Part shown: in pieces, positions 41,083 through 51,078 of the stretch
How positions within the stretch are numbered: the stretch's first letter is position 1
Layout of the letters: each line of letters starts with the position of its first letter
NCBI GenBank assembly: GCA_040220875.1
Contig: JAVJVX010000007.1
Location: 1-64,000 of the forward strand
Length of the DNA stretch: 64,000 bases
Reading direction: 5' to 3'
DNA from: Alphaproteobacteria bacterium
GTDB taxonomy: Bacteria > Pseudomonadota > Alphaproteobacteria > JAVJVX01
Position numbers and translations under genes: made by a program
The notes under the pieces: model-generated
Seen by the model: only the letters and a program-made list of their open reading frames with translations
Databases searched by the model: none
What the model was told of the DNA's origin: nothing

Positions 41083-41955
41083 TCAGCGCGCTGTCATCGT
41101 CGCCCGTATTGCTGTCAGGCCGTCGGGCCGCTCGGCGCGCAAGCGCGTCTCGCTTGCGAGACGGCTCCGGAAAAGCCGGATCGGCTGGCTGGCGAAGGCG
41201 GGAGCGGTGGCGCGAAAGCTGAAATGTGCAAACGCCACGCCGGCGACAGGCGGGTCCCCGCCCGCCGCACTGTTGCCACGCCAGGCGTCGTGGGCCAGAA
41301 GGGTGGCGAGCAAGGGGCCGTGAACGACGAGGCCGGGATAGGATTCGGTTCCGGTCGCATAGGGTGTGTCGTAATGGATGCGGTGCGCATTGAAGGTCAA
41401 CGCGGAATAACGGAACAGCAGAACTGGATCGGGCCACACGTCACGCGTGACTTCGCCCGGCTCGGCCTCCGAGAAGCCTGAGCCCGGGTCCGGCAAGGGA
41501 AAGGCCGCCCCACCGTCCCGGTAGAGGATCGTACGGATTTCGCTCAGGCAATGACGGTCTTCCTGAAAGACGTCGTATTTTATCCGTACCAGCACGATCG
41601 CGCCCCTGCGGCCAGATTTTTCCTCGATCCCGATAACTTCCCGGCGCCGGTGCATGGCCGGACCAAGATGCAGCGGGGCCAGGAAGGCGACGTCGCTGCC
41701 GCCGAACATGCGGTGAGAGAGATCGACGGGCGGCAGGAAATCGCCGCGCGGCGCGTGGCCGTCCTGGGCGAGGTCGGCCTCGGGCGTGTCGTCCAGGAAA
41801 TACAGCCAGTGCGCGAGAGGCGGCAGGGGATCACCGTGCGAGAGGCGGCACGGATCGTCGAGCGTGGCGAGGAGACGGTTGACTGGAGACGGGGTGGCGA
41901 TGTCGCGCTCCTCGATCGCCCGCGCCGTCCAGCCCTTGTAGTGCAATTCTGTCAT
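41083..41955 (-). CDS. MaoC/HTD2-like acyl-CoA hydratase (mesaconyl-C4-CoA hydratase type)
   Basis: A 290-residue double hotdog protein: a FAS1-like dehydratase half (HWLYFLDDTPEADLAQDGHA, RMFGGSDVAFLAPL) and a second half with FNAHRIHYDTPYATGTESYP and LVVHGPLLATLL, the catalytic His-Asp pattern. Such enzymes hydrate enoyl-CoAs such as mesaconyl-C4-CoA or itaconyl-CoA. The start at 41955 is chosen from family length and the position after a CAG/ATG pair. Convergent to the acetamidase with a 9-nt gap. Confidence 0.85.
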   Translation of the reverse strand: MTELHYKGWTARAIEERDIATPSPVNRLLATLDDPCRLSHGDPLPPLAHWLYFLDDTPEADLAQDGHAPRGDFLPPVDLSHRMFGGSDVAFLAPLHLGPAMHRRREVIGIEEKSGRRGAIVLVRIKYDVFQEDRHCLSEIRTILYRDGGAAFPLPDPGSGFSEAEPGEVTRDVWPDPVLLFRYSALTFNAHRIHYDTPYATGTESYPGLVVHGPLLATLLAHDAWRGNSAAGGDPPVAGVAFAHFSFRATAPAFASQPIRLFRSRLASETRLRAERPDGLTAIRATMTAR

Positions 41956-42556
41956 GACCGCTCTCCTGTCATGATCGCGCCGGGGCTTTTCCAGGGCGCG
42001 CGTGACGCCCCGGCCGACTCCCACGCACATGGCGCAAATTGCGGTCCGGGCGCCGGTCCCCGATCAGCCTCTTTTTCCTTGCGGCTCCTGTAATGGCTCA
42101 TCGCGACTTTCCTGCTTACCTGCGGGGACCGGTTATGTCCTTTTCGGGCGGGCGGGGGCGGGATGTACTGGCGGAAGTGGTCCACTGTCGCGCGGCGCGC
42201 GTCATCTTTGCCGGTGCCGCTTCGAAGGCTTCGATCTTGTTTCTACGGTCGTGCGCGCGTTGGCGGAAATACCTATATCGAACTTATTTCCCATTGTCGA
42301 ACCAACAGACCTGAGAGGCCCATGGCGTCAATCCTGGAGTGGCGCACGAACAGCGCTCGTGGCCGTGCCGGGCGCGCTGAACGTCTGCCGGCACGCCAGC
42401 CGCGACATCACGGGCGCCCTGGCGGATTTAATCGGCATTATCCCCGGCCGGCTTTTTTGCGCCACCGGAACCGATCTGTTAAATTTAAAGATGAGGTGAA
42501 GCAAAAGCGGCCGGACCAGAGGCGTTGCCGGTCGACAAAGCAGCAACGCAGGGATC
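41956..42556. other. 601-nt gene-free gap between the divergent MaoC-like and NSS genes
   Basis: Open frames here are short, have no recognised family motifs and overlap in several frames. TTAAATTTAA (42479-42488) is a palindrome 70 nt before the NSS start and may be part of its promoter. A CTTTTTT run at 42452 follows a GGCCGG repeat. The gap is long for this compact genome and may hold a decayed gene; no identity can be given. Confidence 0.4.
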
Positions 42557-43924
42557 TTGATCGGATACAGGCCAACTGACAGGCGGGGCCGAGAGGAGTC
42601 CGACGGCGCGGAGGCACCGAGAAGCGGGCGCCAGCGCGCGCAATGGTCGTCCGAGGCGGGGTTCGTCTTCTCCATGGCCGCCGCCGCGGTGGGACTCGGA
42701 AATCTGTGGCGCTTCCCTTACATGGTCGGGGAAAACGGCGGCGGCGCCTTTATCCTGGCTTATCTCTGCATGCTGGTCGTGGTTGCGCTGCCGATCATGA
42801 TGCTGGAGGTCGGCGCCGGTCACCTCGCTCATGGCAGCGTGGTCAGGACCTTTGGCCGGTTGCGCCACTGGGGGCGGCCTTACGGCTGGTTCATCGTTCT
42901 CCTGACGGTCCTTATCACAAGCTATTATCTCGTCATCACCGGCTGGACACTCGGCTATAGCGTTGCGGCGGTCGGGTTCTCGCTCGAGCCTTTCGATCGG
43001 TTCACGTCGGGATTCAAGTCCGTCTGGTATTTCCTGGCGGTGATATTTCTTGCGATGCTCGTGCTCATCCGGGGAGTCACAGCAATCGAAACCGTGTCCA
43101 AATTTTTGCTTCCCATGCTCGCCGCGATGGTGTGCGGGGTCGCGATTTTTGCCCAGACCCTCGACGGGCAGGCCGAGGCGTGGTCCTTCATGTTCGACGT
43201 GCGCTGGGCCGAATTGTCTCGGCCCGGCCTTTGGGTCCTGGCGCTTGGCCAGGCCTTTTACTCGCTGACCATCGGGCAGGGATACCTCATTACCTATGGC
43301 AGTTATATCCCCCCGACGGCGCGAGTGCCGCGCGCTTCTCTCGTCGTCGCCGGAAGCCAGGTGACGATCTCCCTTCTGGCGGCGCTGATGATTTTCCCCT
43401 TTGTATTCACTTTCGGCCATGACCCGGCCAGCGGCAGCCATCTGGCCTTTACGGTCCTGCCCGGTGTGTTTGCCGATCTGGCTGGCGGCAGTTGGCTCGC
43501 CATTGCTTTCTTCTTCATGTTCTTCGCGGCGGCCTTCAGCTCCTGCCTGGCGGGGCTCAAGGTGGTCATTTCCGCATTGTCCGACGAGCTGGGGCTGACT
43601 GACCGCCACGCGGTCTTTCTCACCTGCGGGTTGCTGGCGCTGCTCGGCCTGCCCTCGGCTCTTAGTTACAGCCCGGTCTCTCTCAGCGTCGGGGGTGTGC
43701 CCTTCCTTCAGTTTGTGGATCAGGTTGGCGGAACCAATGTGGTTATCGCCTCGGGCGCGATCGGGACTGCATTGTTCTGCTGGTTCGTACCGCGCGCCAG
43801 GCTGGCGAGCTGGCTGGGCCTGAGGGACCCCCGCCTGGCGCGGGTGATGGTGGCCCTTGGCCGTGGCCTGCCGCTCTTCATCGCCCTTCTTCTGACGGCG
43901 CGCACGCTGATGGCAGGCGGTTAG
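42557..43924 (+). CDS. Sodium-dependent NSS (SNF) family transporter
   Basis: A 455-residue LeuT-fold sodium symporter for amino acids or amines. TM1 has AAAVGLGNLWRFPYMVGENG with the Na+ and substrate site; LALGQAFYSLTIGQGYLITY is TM6 region, and AFSSCLAGLKVVISALSDEL is TM8-like. About 11-12 helices. The start is TTG at 42557, the only start codon before TM1 in this frame, preceded by AGGGATC. TTG and a poor ribosome site suggest weak expression. Substrate unknown. Confidence 0.9.
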   Translation: MIGYRPTDRRGREESDGAEAPRSGRQRAQWSSEAGFVFSMAAAAVGLGNLWRFPYMVGENGGGAFILAYLCMLVVVALPIMMLEVGAGHLAHGSVVRTFGRLRHWGRPYGWFIVLLTVLITSYYLVITGWTLGYSVAAVGFSLEPFDRFTSGFKSVWYFLAVIFLAMLVLIRGVTAIETVSKFLLPMLAAMVCGVAIFAQTLDGQAEAWSFMFDVRWAELSRPGLWVLALGQAFYSLTIGQGYLITYGSYIPPTARVPRASLVVAGSQVTISLLAALMIFPFVFTFGHDPASGSHLAFTVLPGVFADLAGGSWLAIAFFFMFFAAAFSSCLAGLKVVISALSDELGLTDRHAVFLTCGLLALLGLPSALSYSPVSLSVGGVPFLQFVDQVGGTNVVIASGAIGTALFCWFVPRARLASWLGLRDPRLARVMVALGRGLPLFIALLLTARTLMAGG

Positions 43925-43984
43925 GCTGTGGTCAGGCCTTCGCCGGCGGGCTAGAGTGGCGCAACAGCAAGGGAGATTTTAGCC

Positions 43985-44776
43985 GTGCTCGTGAAACAGA
44001 TCTGGACCGCTAATAAATACCGCAATTTCAACTATCTGATCGTCTGCCCGGAAACCGGGGAAGCGATGGCGGTCGACCCGCTCGATCATGAGAAATGTCT
44101 GAAAGCGGCTGAAGATAACGGGTGGACGATCACCACGCTCCTCAACACCCACGAGCATTTCGACCATATCGGCGGCAACGCCGATCTGCAGAAGGCGACC
44201 GGCGCCAGGATCATCGCGCATGAAAATGCGCGAAGCTCGATCCCCGATCTCGACCAGGGCCTCAAGGCCGGAGACGTGGTCCGGATCGGCAAGTCAGTGG
44301 AGCTGGAGGCGCTGGACACACCGGGCCACACCATGGCCCATGTCTGCCTGCTTTCCCATACGGACACGCCGGCGCTGTTTTGCGGCGACACACTGTTCAA
44401 TGCGGGGGCGGGGAACTGCCACAATGGCGGGCATCCGGAAGAGCTCTACGACACCTTTGCCCGCCAATTGAGTAAGCTGCCCGACGAGACGCTGGTCTAT
44501 CCGGGACACGATTACGTCGAGAACAACCTCAAATTCACCCTCGACCGCGAGCCCGACAACACCCGGGCCGCCGATGTTCTGGGAGGTGTCAGCGGACAGG
44601 ACCCGAACGCGCCGCTGGTCTCGACACTGGGCCTGGAGAAGGAAATCAACACCTTCTTCCGTCTGCAAAGCCCGTCGGTCATCCGTCAGTTGCAGGAGGC
44701 ATTTCCGGATCTGCCTGAAAACCCGGACCCCAAGACGGTATTTCTCAAGCTCCGGGAACTCCGCAACAAGTGGTAG
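43985..44776 (+). CDS. gloB: Hydroxyacylglutathione hydrolase (glyoxalase II)
   Basis: A 263-residue metallo-beta-lactamase fold enzyme that hydrolyses S-lactoylglutathione in methylglyoxal detoxification. The metal motif THEHFDHIGG (about residues 55-64), DTPGHTMAHVCL, CGDTLFNAGAGNC and VYPGHDYVENNLKF are diagnostic. The C-terminal domain ends KLRELRNKW. GTG start at 43985 is required by the strand MLVKQIW. Convergent with metK, 55 nt apart. Confidence 0.95.
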   Translation: MLVKQIWTANKYRNFNYLIVCPETGEAMAVDPLDHEKCLKAAEDNGWTITTLLNTHEHFDHIGGNADLQKATGARIIAHENARSSIPDLDQGLKAGDVVRIGKSVELEALDTPGHTMAHVCLLSHTDTPALFCGDTLFNAGAGNCHNGGHPEELYDTFARQLSKLPDETLVYPGHDYVENNLKFTLDREPDNTRAADVLGGVSGQDPNAPLVSTLGLEKEINTFFRLQSPSVIRQLQEAFPDLPENPDPKTVFLKLRELRNKW

Positions 44777-44831
44777 GCGGCGGGCTGTCCGGGCGCCCCC
44801 GGGCGAGGCGGAGCCGCTCTGACCGGCGGCC

Positions 44832-45998
44832 TTAAAAGGCGCCCTTGATGGCGTTCACCAGATCGGTCCGTTCCCACGAAAATCCACCATCGGGTTCGGG
44901 ATGGCGTCCGAAATGGCCGTACGCGGCGGTACGCGCGTAGATCGGCCGGCTCAGGGCGAGATGTTCGCGAATGCCGCGCGGGCTGAGGTCCATTACCTCG
45001 CCAAGCACCCGGCTGAGCTTCTCCTCGCCGACCCGCCCCGTGCCATGCAGATCGACATAGATCGAAAGCGGCTTGCTTACGCCGATCGCGTAGGCGAGCT
45101 GGATTGTGCATTTATCGGCGAGTTCAGCCGCGACCACGTTTTTCGCAAGATACCGGGCGGCATAGGCGGCCGACCGGTCGACCTTGGTCGGATCCTTGCC
45201 GGAAAACGCGCCGCCGCCATGGGGGGCCGCACCACCGTAGGTATCCACGATGATCTTGCGTCCGGTCAGCCCGGTATCGCCGTCCGGCCCGCCGATCACA
45301 AAACGGCCCGTCGGATTGACGTAAAAATTCTCTTCGTCGCACATCCAGCCTTCCGGCAGGCAGTTCTCCACATGCGGGCGGACGATCTCGCGCACATCGT
45401 CTTGCGTCAGATCTTCGTCGTGCTGGGTAGAGACCACCACCGTGGTCGCGCCCACGGGCTTGCCGTCGACATATTTGACCGTCACCTGGCTCTTCGAATC
45501 GGGCCCAAGCCCCGTCGCGGCGCCCGAATGGCGCGCCTCGGCCATGGATTTCAGGATGGCGTGAGAGAAATGCAGGGGGGCGGGCATCAGCGCCTCGGTT
45601 TCCCGGCAGGCATAGCCGAACATGATACCCTGGTCGCCGGCTCCCTCGTCCTTGTTGCCCAGCGCGTCCACGCCGACGGCGATATCGGCCGACTGGGCGT
45701 GGACATGGATCCGCACCTCGGCGTTCGACCAGTGGAAGCCATCCTGTTCGTAGCCAATATCCCTGACCGCATGCCGGGCGATTTCCTCGAGCTTTTCAGG
45801 GCTAACCTCCTGAGCGCTGCGGACTTCGCCGGCCAGGACAATGAGGTTGGTCGTGGTGAGTGTCTCGACTGCCACCCGGGAAGAGGGATCGCCGGTCAGG
45901 TACAGGTCCACCAGCGCATCGGAAATCCGGTCGCAGACCTTGTCGGGGTGTCCCTCGGAAACCGATTCGCTCGTAAAAACGTAATTCTTGGTGGCCAT
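44832..45998 (-). CDS. metK: S-adenosylmethionine synthase
   Basis: MetK makes SAM from methionine and ATP. The 388-residue product carries [18 protein letters not shown] (ATP site), [12 protein letters not shown] (P-loop-like region) and [19 protein letters not shown]. Standard length. No SAM-II or SAM/SAH riboswitch pattern was recognised in the 247-nt region to the divergent hydrolase. It would supply SAM to methyltransferases such as the ArsM-like enzyme. Confidence 0.97.
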   Translation of the reverse strand: MATKNYVFTSESVSEGHPDKVCDRISDALVDLYLTGDPSSRVAVETLTTTNLIVLAGEVRSAQEVSPEKLEEIARHAVRDIGYEQDGFHWSNAEVRIHVHAQSADIAVGVDALGNKDEGAGDQGIMFGYACRETEALMPAPLHFSHAILKSMAEARHSGAATGLGPDSKSQVTVKYVDGKPVGATTVVVSTQHDEDLTQDDVREIVRPHVENCLPEGWMCDEENFYVNPTGRFVIGGPDGDTGLTGRKIIVDTYGGAAPHGGGAFSGKDPTKVDRSAAYAARYLAKNVVAAELADKCTIQLAYAIGVSKPLSIYVDLHGTGRVGEEKLSRVLGEVMDLSPRGIREHLALSRPIYARTAAYGHFGRHPEPDGGFSWERTDLVNAIKGAF

Positions 45999-46245
45999 GA
46001 AGTTCCTCTATTCGGATGGTGTTCTCGGGATTGGGCCGGCCGCCCGGGGTTTTGGCGGGCAGATCATACCGAATTGGGCCGTCGATAAAAGGGGAACCTT
46101 CGGGCGGCGGGATCGGGCCCGGGGCGCGAGCGCCCTGGTCCATCGCCGGCCGTCCCGCTTCTGCGCCGTGGCAGGCAACTGGAATCTTCTGGCCGGGCGC
46201 GCTAAGGATGGCACCGGTCTCAACAGTATCCGGACAGGGGGAAAG

Positions 46246-46971
46246 ATGGAAATCGTCCTAGTGCACGGCGCCTGGCACGAGGGGTCGAGCTGGTCGGAAG
46301 TGGCCGCACATTTGGAACAGGCCGGCCACTCGGCGCATATGCCGACGATCGCCGGGCATGGGCCGGGGGCGGATCGCGACGTGGATCATGCGGCCTGCAC
46401 GCGATCGATTGCAGAGTTCATCGTGGATGGTGACCTGCGGGACATCGTGCTCGTGGGGCACAGTTTTGGCGGCACGATCATATCCAAAGTGGCGGAGCAG
46501 ATTCCCGAGCGCATCCGACGGCTCGTGTTTCAGAACGGATTTGTCGTGCGGGACGGCAAGAGCCTGAGTGACGAGACACCGCCACATTTCCAGCGCCTGT
46601 TCCGCGATCTGGCCGGGCAGGCCGCCGACCACACGGTTATGCTGCCTTATCCGATATGGCGCGAGGCTTTCATCAATGACGGCGACGAGCCATTGGCCCG
46701 ATCCACTTACGAGTATCTGACTCCGGAGCCAGCTCAGCCGTTCTTCGACAAGCTCGATATGAAAAAATTCTACAGCCTCGATATTCCCAAGAGCTATATC
46801 AACTTCACCGAGGATCAGGCATTGCCCCAGGGCCCGGAGACAGGCTGGCATCCGCGTATGTCCAATCGGCTGGGGCTGTTCCGCCTGATCCAGAAACCGG
46901 GCAGCCACGAGGTGGTCTTTACGAACCCGGCTCTCCTGGCCGAGGCGATCATCGAAGCTGGGCGGGATTGA
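46246..46971 (+). CDS. Alpha/beta hydrolase (esterase-like)
   Basis: A 241-residue alpha/beta hydrolase of the short RutD/EstC-like type. The start VLVHGAWHEGSSW carries the oxyanion residues, the nucleophile is Ser73 in GHSFGG, and the late GSHEVVFTNPALLAEAI holds the catalytic His. This pattern is common in plant-type methyl esterase and bacterial homologues. The start at 46246 has GGGGGAAAG upstream. Substrate unknown. Confidence 0.88.
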   Translation: MEIVLVHGAWHEGSSWSEVAAHLEQAGHSAHMPTIAGHGPGADRDVDHAACTRSIAEFIVDGDLRDIVLVGHSFGGTIISKVAEQIPERIRRLVFQNGFVVRDGKSLSDETPPHFQRLFRDLAGQAADHTVMLPYPIWREAFINDGDEPLARSTYEYLTPEPAQPFFDKLDMKKFYSLDIPKSYINFTEDQALPQGPETGWHPRMSNRLGLFRLIQKPGSHEVVFTNPALLAEAIIEAGRD

Positions 46972-47038
46972 CGACTTGTCCGCGACCGGTGACCTCTTCA
47001 GGCGTTCTTCGGGTGGCCGGCTGTGCTAGGGTCGGCCC

Positions 47039-48526
47039 ATGAGACTTCCTGATCCCGACCCCGAAATCCTGAGCCGGCGCCGCGAGATCGTCGCCGATCT
47101 CCGGCGCCTTGTCGCCGCCGATGGCGTGATCGCGGATGAGACCAGCCTGCGTGCCTTCGAATGCGACGGGCTGACGGCCTACCGACAGTTGCCGATGGTG
47201 GTGGTTTTGCCAGAGACCACCGAACAGGTGGCGAGCGTCCTCAAATACTGCTTTGAGCACGAAATCAAGGTGGTCCCGCGCGGCGCCGGAACGTCGCTCT
47301 CAGGTGGTGCCCTGCCGCTTGGCGATGGCGTCCTTCTCGGCCTGTCGAAGCTGAACCGGATCCTGGATGTGGACTATGTGAACCGCACGGTAACTGCCCA
47401 GCCCGGTGTGACCAATCTTGCGATCACCGAAGAGGTGGCGGGCGAGGGCTTCTACTACGCGCCCGATCCGTCCAGCCAGATCGCCTGCACGATCGGCGGC
47501 AATATCGCGGAAAATTCGGGCGGCGTGCATTGCCTGAAATACGGGCTGACCACCAACAATCTCATGGGCCTCCGGATCGTGACCATCGAGGGCGAGATGC
47601 TCTCGCTCGGGGGCAAGCATCTCGACCAGCCGGGCTATGATCTGCTCGGACTTCTGACAGGTTCCGAAGGTCTGCTCGCCGTGGTCACGGAAGTAACGGT
47701 CCGAATCCTCGCGACGCCGGAAACGGCCCGCGCCGTCATGTTCGGCTTTCCGTCAAGCCAGGCGGCGGGCCGCTGCGTGGCCGAGATCATCGCAGCCGGC
47801 ATCGTGCCGGCGGGGCTTGAAATGATGGACGGGCCGGCTATCCGCGCGGCCGAATCCTTCGTCAAGGTTGGCTATCCCCTGGATTGCGAAGCGCTCTTGA
47901 TCGCCGAGCTCGATGGCCCGGCCGCGGAGGTTGATGACCTGATCGCTCGCGTGGTCGCCCTGGCAGAGGCAAGTGGCAGCACCTCCACGCGTGTCTCCGA
48001 CAGCGAGGAGGAGCGGCTTGCCATCTGGGCCGGTCGCAAGGCTGCGTTTCCGGCGATGGGCCAGTTGTCGCCGGATTATTACTGTATGGATGGCACGATC
48101 CCCCGCCGACGTCTGGCGGAGGTACTCGATGGCATCGCCCGGCTCTCGGAAGAGTTCGGCCTGCGCGTCGCCAATGTTTTCCATGCGGGAGACGGAAATC
48201 TGCATCCGCTTATCCTGTTCGATGCAAACGATCCGGACGAACTGCACCGGGCCGAGACGTTCGGTTCCGAAATTCTCAAGCTCTGCGTCGAGGTGGGCGG
48301 TGTACTGACGGGCGAGCATGGCGTGGGCGTCGAAAAGCGCGATCTGATGGAGGTCATGTTCTCCGAAATCGATCTCGCGCAGCAGCAGCGAGTCAAATGC
48401 GCGTTTGATGACAAGTCCCTGCTCAATCCGGGCAAGATGTTTCCGCGCCTGCATCGTTGTGCGGAGCTGGGCCAGGTTCATGTTCATGGCGGCCAGTTGC
48501 GTTATCCCCAGCTGCCGAGGTTCTAG
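47039..48526 (+). CDS. glcD: Glycolate oxidase subunit GlcD (FAD-linked)
   Basis: GlcD oxidises glycolate to glyoxylate with FAD and passes electrons to GlcF. The 495-residue product has the PCMH-type FAD domain: VVPRGAGTSLSGGALP, SSQIACTIGGNIAENSGG, LTGSEGLLAVVTEVTVRI; the C-terminal cap ends with HAGDGNLHPLILFD and GEHGVGVEKRDLM. It lies in order glcD-glcE-glcF with 5 nt to glcE. No GlcC regulator is adjacent. Confidence 0.95.
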   Translation: MRLPDPDPEILSRRREIVADLRRLVAADGVIADETSLRAFECDGLTAYRQLPMVVVLPETTEQVASVLKYCFEHEIKVVPRGAGTSLSGGALPLGDGVLLGLSKLNRILDVDYVNRTVTAQPGVTNLAITEEVAGEGFYYAPDPSSQIACTIGGNIAENSGGVHCLKYGLTTNNLMGLRIVTIEGEMLSLGGKHLDQPGYDLLGLLTGSEGLLAVVTEVTVRILATPETARAVMFGFPSSQAAGRCVAEIIAAGIVPAGLEMMDGPAIRAAESFVKVGYPLDCEALLIAELDGPAAEVDDLIARVVALAEASGSTSTRVSDSEEERLAIWAGRKAAFPAMGQLSPDYYCMDGTIPRRRLAEVLDGIARLSEEFGLRVANVFHAGDGNLHPLILFDANDPDELHRAETFGSEILKLCVEVGGVLTGEHGVGVEKRDLMEVMFSEIDLAQQQRVKCAFDDKSLLNPGKMFPRLHRCAELGQVHVHGGQLRYPQLPRF

Positions 48527-48531
48527 GGGCG

Positions 48532-49764
48532 ATGGTCGACGCGTTGAGCCCGTCAGGCGTACAAGACCTGGCAGAGATGGTGCAGGAGTGCTGCGCGAAC
48601 GCAACGACGCTCGAGATTGTCGCGGGCGCCACAAAATCGCGCCTCGGCCGGCCGATGGCCGCGGATCGACGGCTCAATCTGGGCGCCCTCAGTGGGATAG
48701 ATTTCTACGAGCCGGATGAGCTCGTGCTGCGGGCCGGGGCCGCGACGCCGCTTGGTGAAATCGAAGAGATGCTCGATGCGCACGCGCAAACCCTGGCGTT
48801 CGAGCCCCCCGACTGGCGCGGCCTCCTGGGCTCGGTGGGCACGGCGACGATCGGCGGAATCCTGGCCACCAATCTCTCGGGACCGCGAAGGTTTCGCGCC
48901 GGTGCGGCGCGCGATCATATCCTTGGCTTCGAGGGCGTGAACGGGCGCGGCGAGGTCTTTCGCTCGGGCGGCCGGGTCATGAAGAACGTCACCGGATATG
49001 ATCTCTCCAAACTCATGGCCGGGAGTTACGGCACGCTGGGCCTGCTGGCGGAGGTGACGGTCAAGGTGCTGCCGCGCGCGGAGAAGACGCGAACGCTTCT
49101 GCTGCTGGGGCTCGGGCCCCGGGAGGCGGTGGCCGCTATGGCCGGCGCGGCGGCACTCCCCGTGGATATCTCCGGCGCGGCCTATCTGCCGCCCCCGCTG
49201 GGGGCGGGTTCTCAGGTCGCTCAGGTCGCGGGAGTCCGCGGCGCGGTCACGGCATTGCGCCTCGAAGGCACGGCGGCCTCGGTCAAGGTACGTCTCGCAC
49301 GGCTTCGCGCCGCCTTTCCCGAGCGGGAAATGTTGGATTTGCACAGCCGCAATTCGCAGGTCTTCTGGCGGGAGGTGCGCGATGTGACGCCCCTCGCGGG
49401 ACAGTCGGACCGCGTGATCTGGCGCCTCTCGGTCGCGCCGGGAGACGCACCGGGGATTCTCGAAAGCATCCGTGCCGCGGTCGCCGGGGAATACTTCCTC
49501 GACTGGGCAGGCGGGCTGCTCTGGCTGGCGGTGCCCAGTCCTGATGCCGGCGGTGCGGAGGATGGTGGCGCCGGGCGTATCCGGGATGTCACGTCCCGGC
49601 ACGGCGGACACGCGACGCTGGTGGTGGCGCCGGTGCCGTTGCGCCGGGCGGTGGACCCGTTCCAGCCGCTTTCGCCCGGCCTGGCGGCGCTGACGGGGCG
49701 GATAAAGACGGCCTTCGATCCCAAGGGCATCCTGAACCCCGGCCGGTTGTACCGGGAGGTTTAG
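48532..49764 (+). CDS. glcE: Glycolate oxidase subunit GlcE
   Basis: The 410-residue FAD-binding second subunit. IVAGATKSRLGRPM is the start of the FAD motif, LLGSVGTATIGGILATNLSG and GRVMKNVTGYDLSKLMAGSY are the family hallmarks. A start at 48532 fits the usual length; an in-frame extension to 48457 lies inside glcD and is rejected. Only 2 nt separate it from glcF. Confidence 0.95.
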   Translation: MVDALSPSGVQDLAEMVQECCANATTLEIVAGATKSRLGRPMAADRRLNLGALSGIDFYEPDELVLRAGAATPLGEIEEMLDAHAQTLAFEPPDWRGLLGSVGTATIGGILATNLSGPRRFRAGAARDHILGFEGVNGRGEVFRSGGRVMKNVTGYDLSKLMAGSYGTLGLLAEVTVKVLPRAEKTRTLLLLGLGPREAVAAMAGAAALPVDISGAAYLPPPLGAGSQVAQVAGVRGAVTALRLEGTAASVKVRLARLRAAFPEREMLDLHSRNSQVFWREVRDVTPLAGQSDRVIWRLSVAPGDAPGILESIRAAVAGEYFLDWAGGLLWLAVPSPDAGGAEDGGAGRIRDVTSRHGGHATLVVAPVPLRRAVDPFQPLSPGLAALTGRIKTAFDPKGILNPGRLYREV

Positions 49765-49766
49765 GC

Positions 49767-51065
49767 ATGCAGACCCGGTTTACCGAGACACAGTTGAAGG
49801 ACCCGGTCTATCGGGAGGCGGACGCGATTCTCCGCTCCTGCGTTCATTGCGGTTTCTGCCTGTCCACTTGCCCGACCTACGTCTTGACGGGAGACGAGCT
49901 CGATAGTCCGCGCGGACGTATCTATCTCATCAAGGACATGCTCGAGCGAGACGTCGCTCCGGAAGACGCGACCGTCACCCACATCGATCGCTGTCTTTCC
50001 TGCTTGTCCTGCATGACCACTTGTCCGTCCTCCGTGGATTACATGCATCTGGCCGATATCGCCCGCGCAAGGATTGCGGCGCGCTACAAACGACCTCCGG
50101 TCGATCGTCTGTTCCGTGGCGTTCTGGCCCGGGTTCTGCCGTCGCCCCGTCTGTTCGCGCTGGCGATCGGTCTGGGACGCCCGCTGGCCGGCGGCCTGGC
50201 CCGTCTGCCCGGGCGTATCGGGACGCTTGGTCGCCTTATCCCGAAGAAAAGAGCGCCCGCGCAAGCTGCAAGGGCACGCGTTTTCGCTCCCGCTGAGGGC
50301 CCGCCGCGTCTCCGGGTGGCGCTCCTCGAGGGTTGTGTGCAGACCACGCTGGCGCCGGACATCAACGGCGCCACGATCCGGTTGCTGACCCGTCTTGGCG
50401 CCGAGGTTCACATTGTTCCTCGCATCGGCTGTTGTGGGGCGCTCGCACATCATCTCGCCGATCACAAGCGGGCCCGGCGCCAGGCGCGGCGCAACGTACG
50501 GCACTGGTCGCGAGCGTTGGATAGGCCGGGCCTCGATGCGGTCGTCGCCAATGCCGCCGGATGTGGCACGCTGATCAAGGATTACGGTCACCTTCTGGCT
50601 GGAGACCGGCGCTATGCCGACTCGGCCGCCCGGGTGGCCGCGTGCACTCTCGATGTGAGCGAAGTGGTAGAGCGGTTGATGAACGAAGTTCCATCGCCGA
50701 CGCTATCGCGCGGGCCGCGTCCGCGGATCGCCTATCATGGCGCCTGTTCCCTCCGGAACGGGCAGAAGATCGAGGCGCTTCCCAAGGCGCTGCTGCGCCG
50801 GATGGGCTTCGAGGTCGTCGATATTCCGGAAGGGCATCTCTGCTGCGGTTCGGCCGGAACCTATAATCTGCTGGAGCCGGGGTTCGCCGATATGCTGGGC
50901 CGGCGCAAGGCTGAGCGCATCGCGAGAACCGGTGCCGAAATGGTGGCCAGCGGCAATATCGGCTGCCAGATGCAGATCTCCGCCTATAGCGGACTGCCGG
51001 TGGTGCACACCGTGGCTCTGCTCGATTGGGCGACGGGCGGGCCCGACCCGCGGGCTGGCGTGTGA
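49767..51065 (+). CDS. glcF: Glycolate oxidase iron-sulfur subunit GlcF
   Basis: A 432-residue iron-sulfur protein carrying electrons from the GlcDE flavins to the quinone pool. Two 4Fe-4S motifs occur near the start: CVHCGFCLSTCPTY and CLSCLSCMTTCPSS. Two CCG domains follow, with GCCGALAHH and CCGSAGTYNLLEPGF. Complete family length. It ends 13 nt from the convergent PAS protein. Together with the HAD phosphatase (possible phosphoglycolate route) it would channel C2 units. Confidence 0.96.
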   Translation: MQTRFTETQLKDPVYREADAILRSCVHCGFCLSTCPTYVLTGDELDSPRGRIYLIKDMLERDVAPEDATVTHIDRCLSCLSCMTTCPSSVDYMHLADIARARIAARYKRPPVDRLFRGVLARVLPSPRLFALAIGLGRPLAGGLARLPGRIGTLGRLIPKKRAPAQAARARVFAPAEGPPRLRVALLEGCVQTTLAPDINGATIRLLTRLGAEVHIVPRIGCCGALAHHLADHKRARRQARRNVRHWSRALDRPGLDAVVANAAGCGTLIKDYGHLLAGDRRYADSAARVAACTLDVSEVVERLMNEVPSPTLSRGPRPRIAYHGACSLRNGQKIEALPKALLRRMGFEVVDIPEGHLCCGSAGTYNLLEPGFADMLGRRKAERIARTGAEMVASGNIGCQMQISAYSGLPVVHTVALLDWATGGPDPRAGV

Positions 51066-51078
51066 CCGGGGCCGCGCC

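Noticed and set aside
45999-46245. Possible SAM riboswitch upstream of metK
   Set aside because: None of the conserved SAM-II or SAM/SAH core elements could be found.
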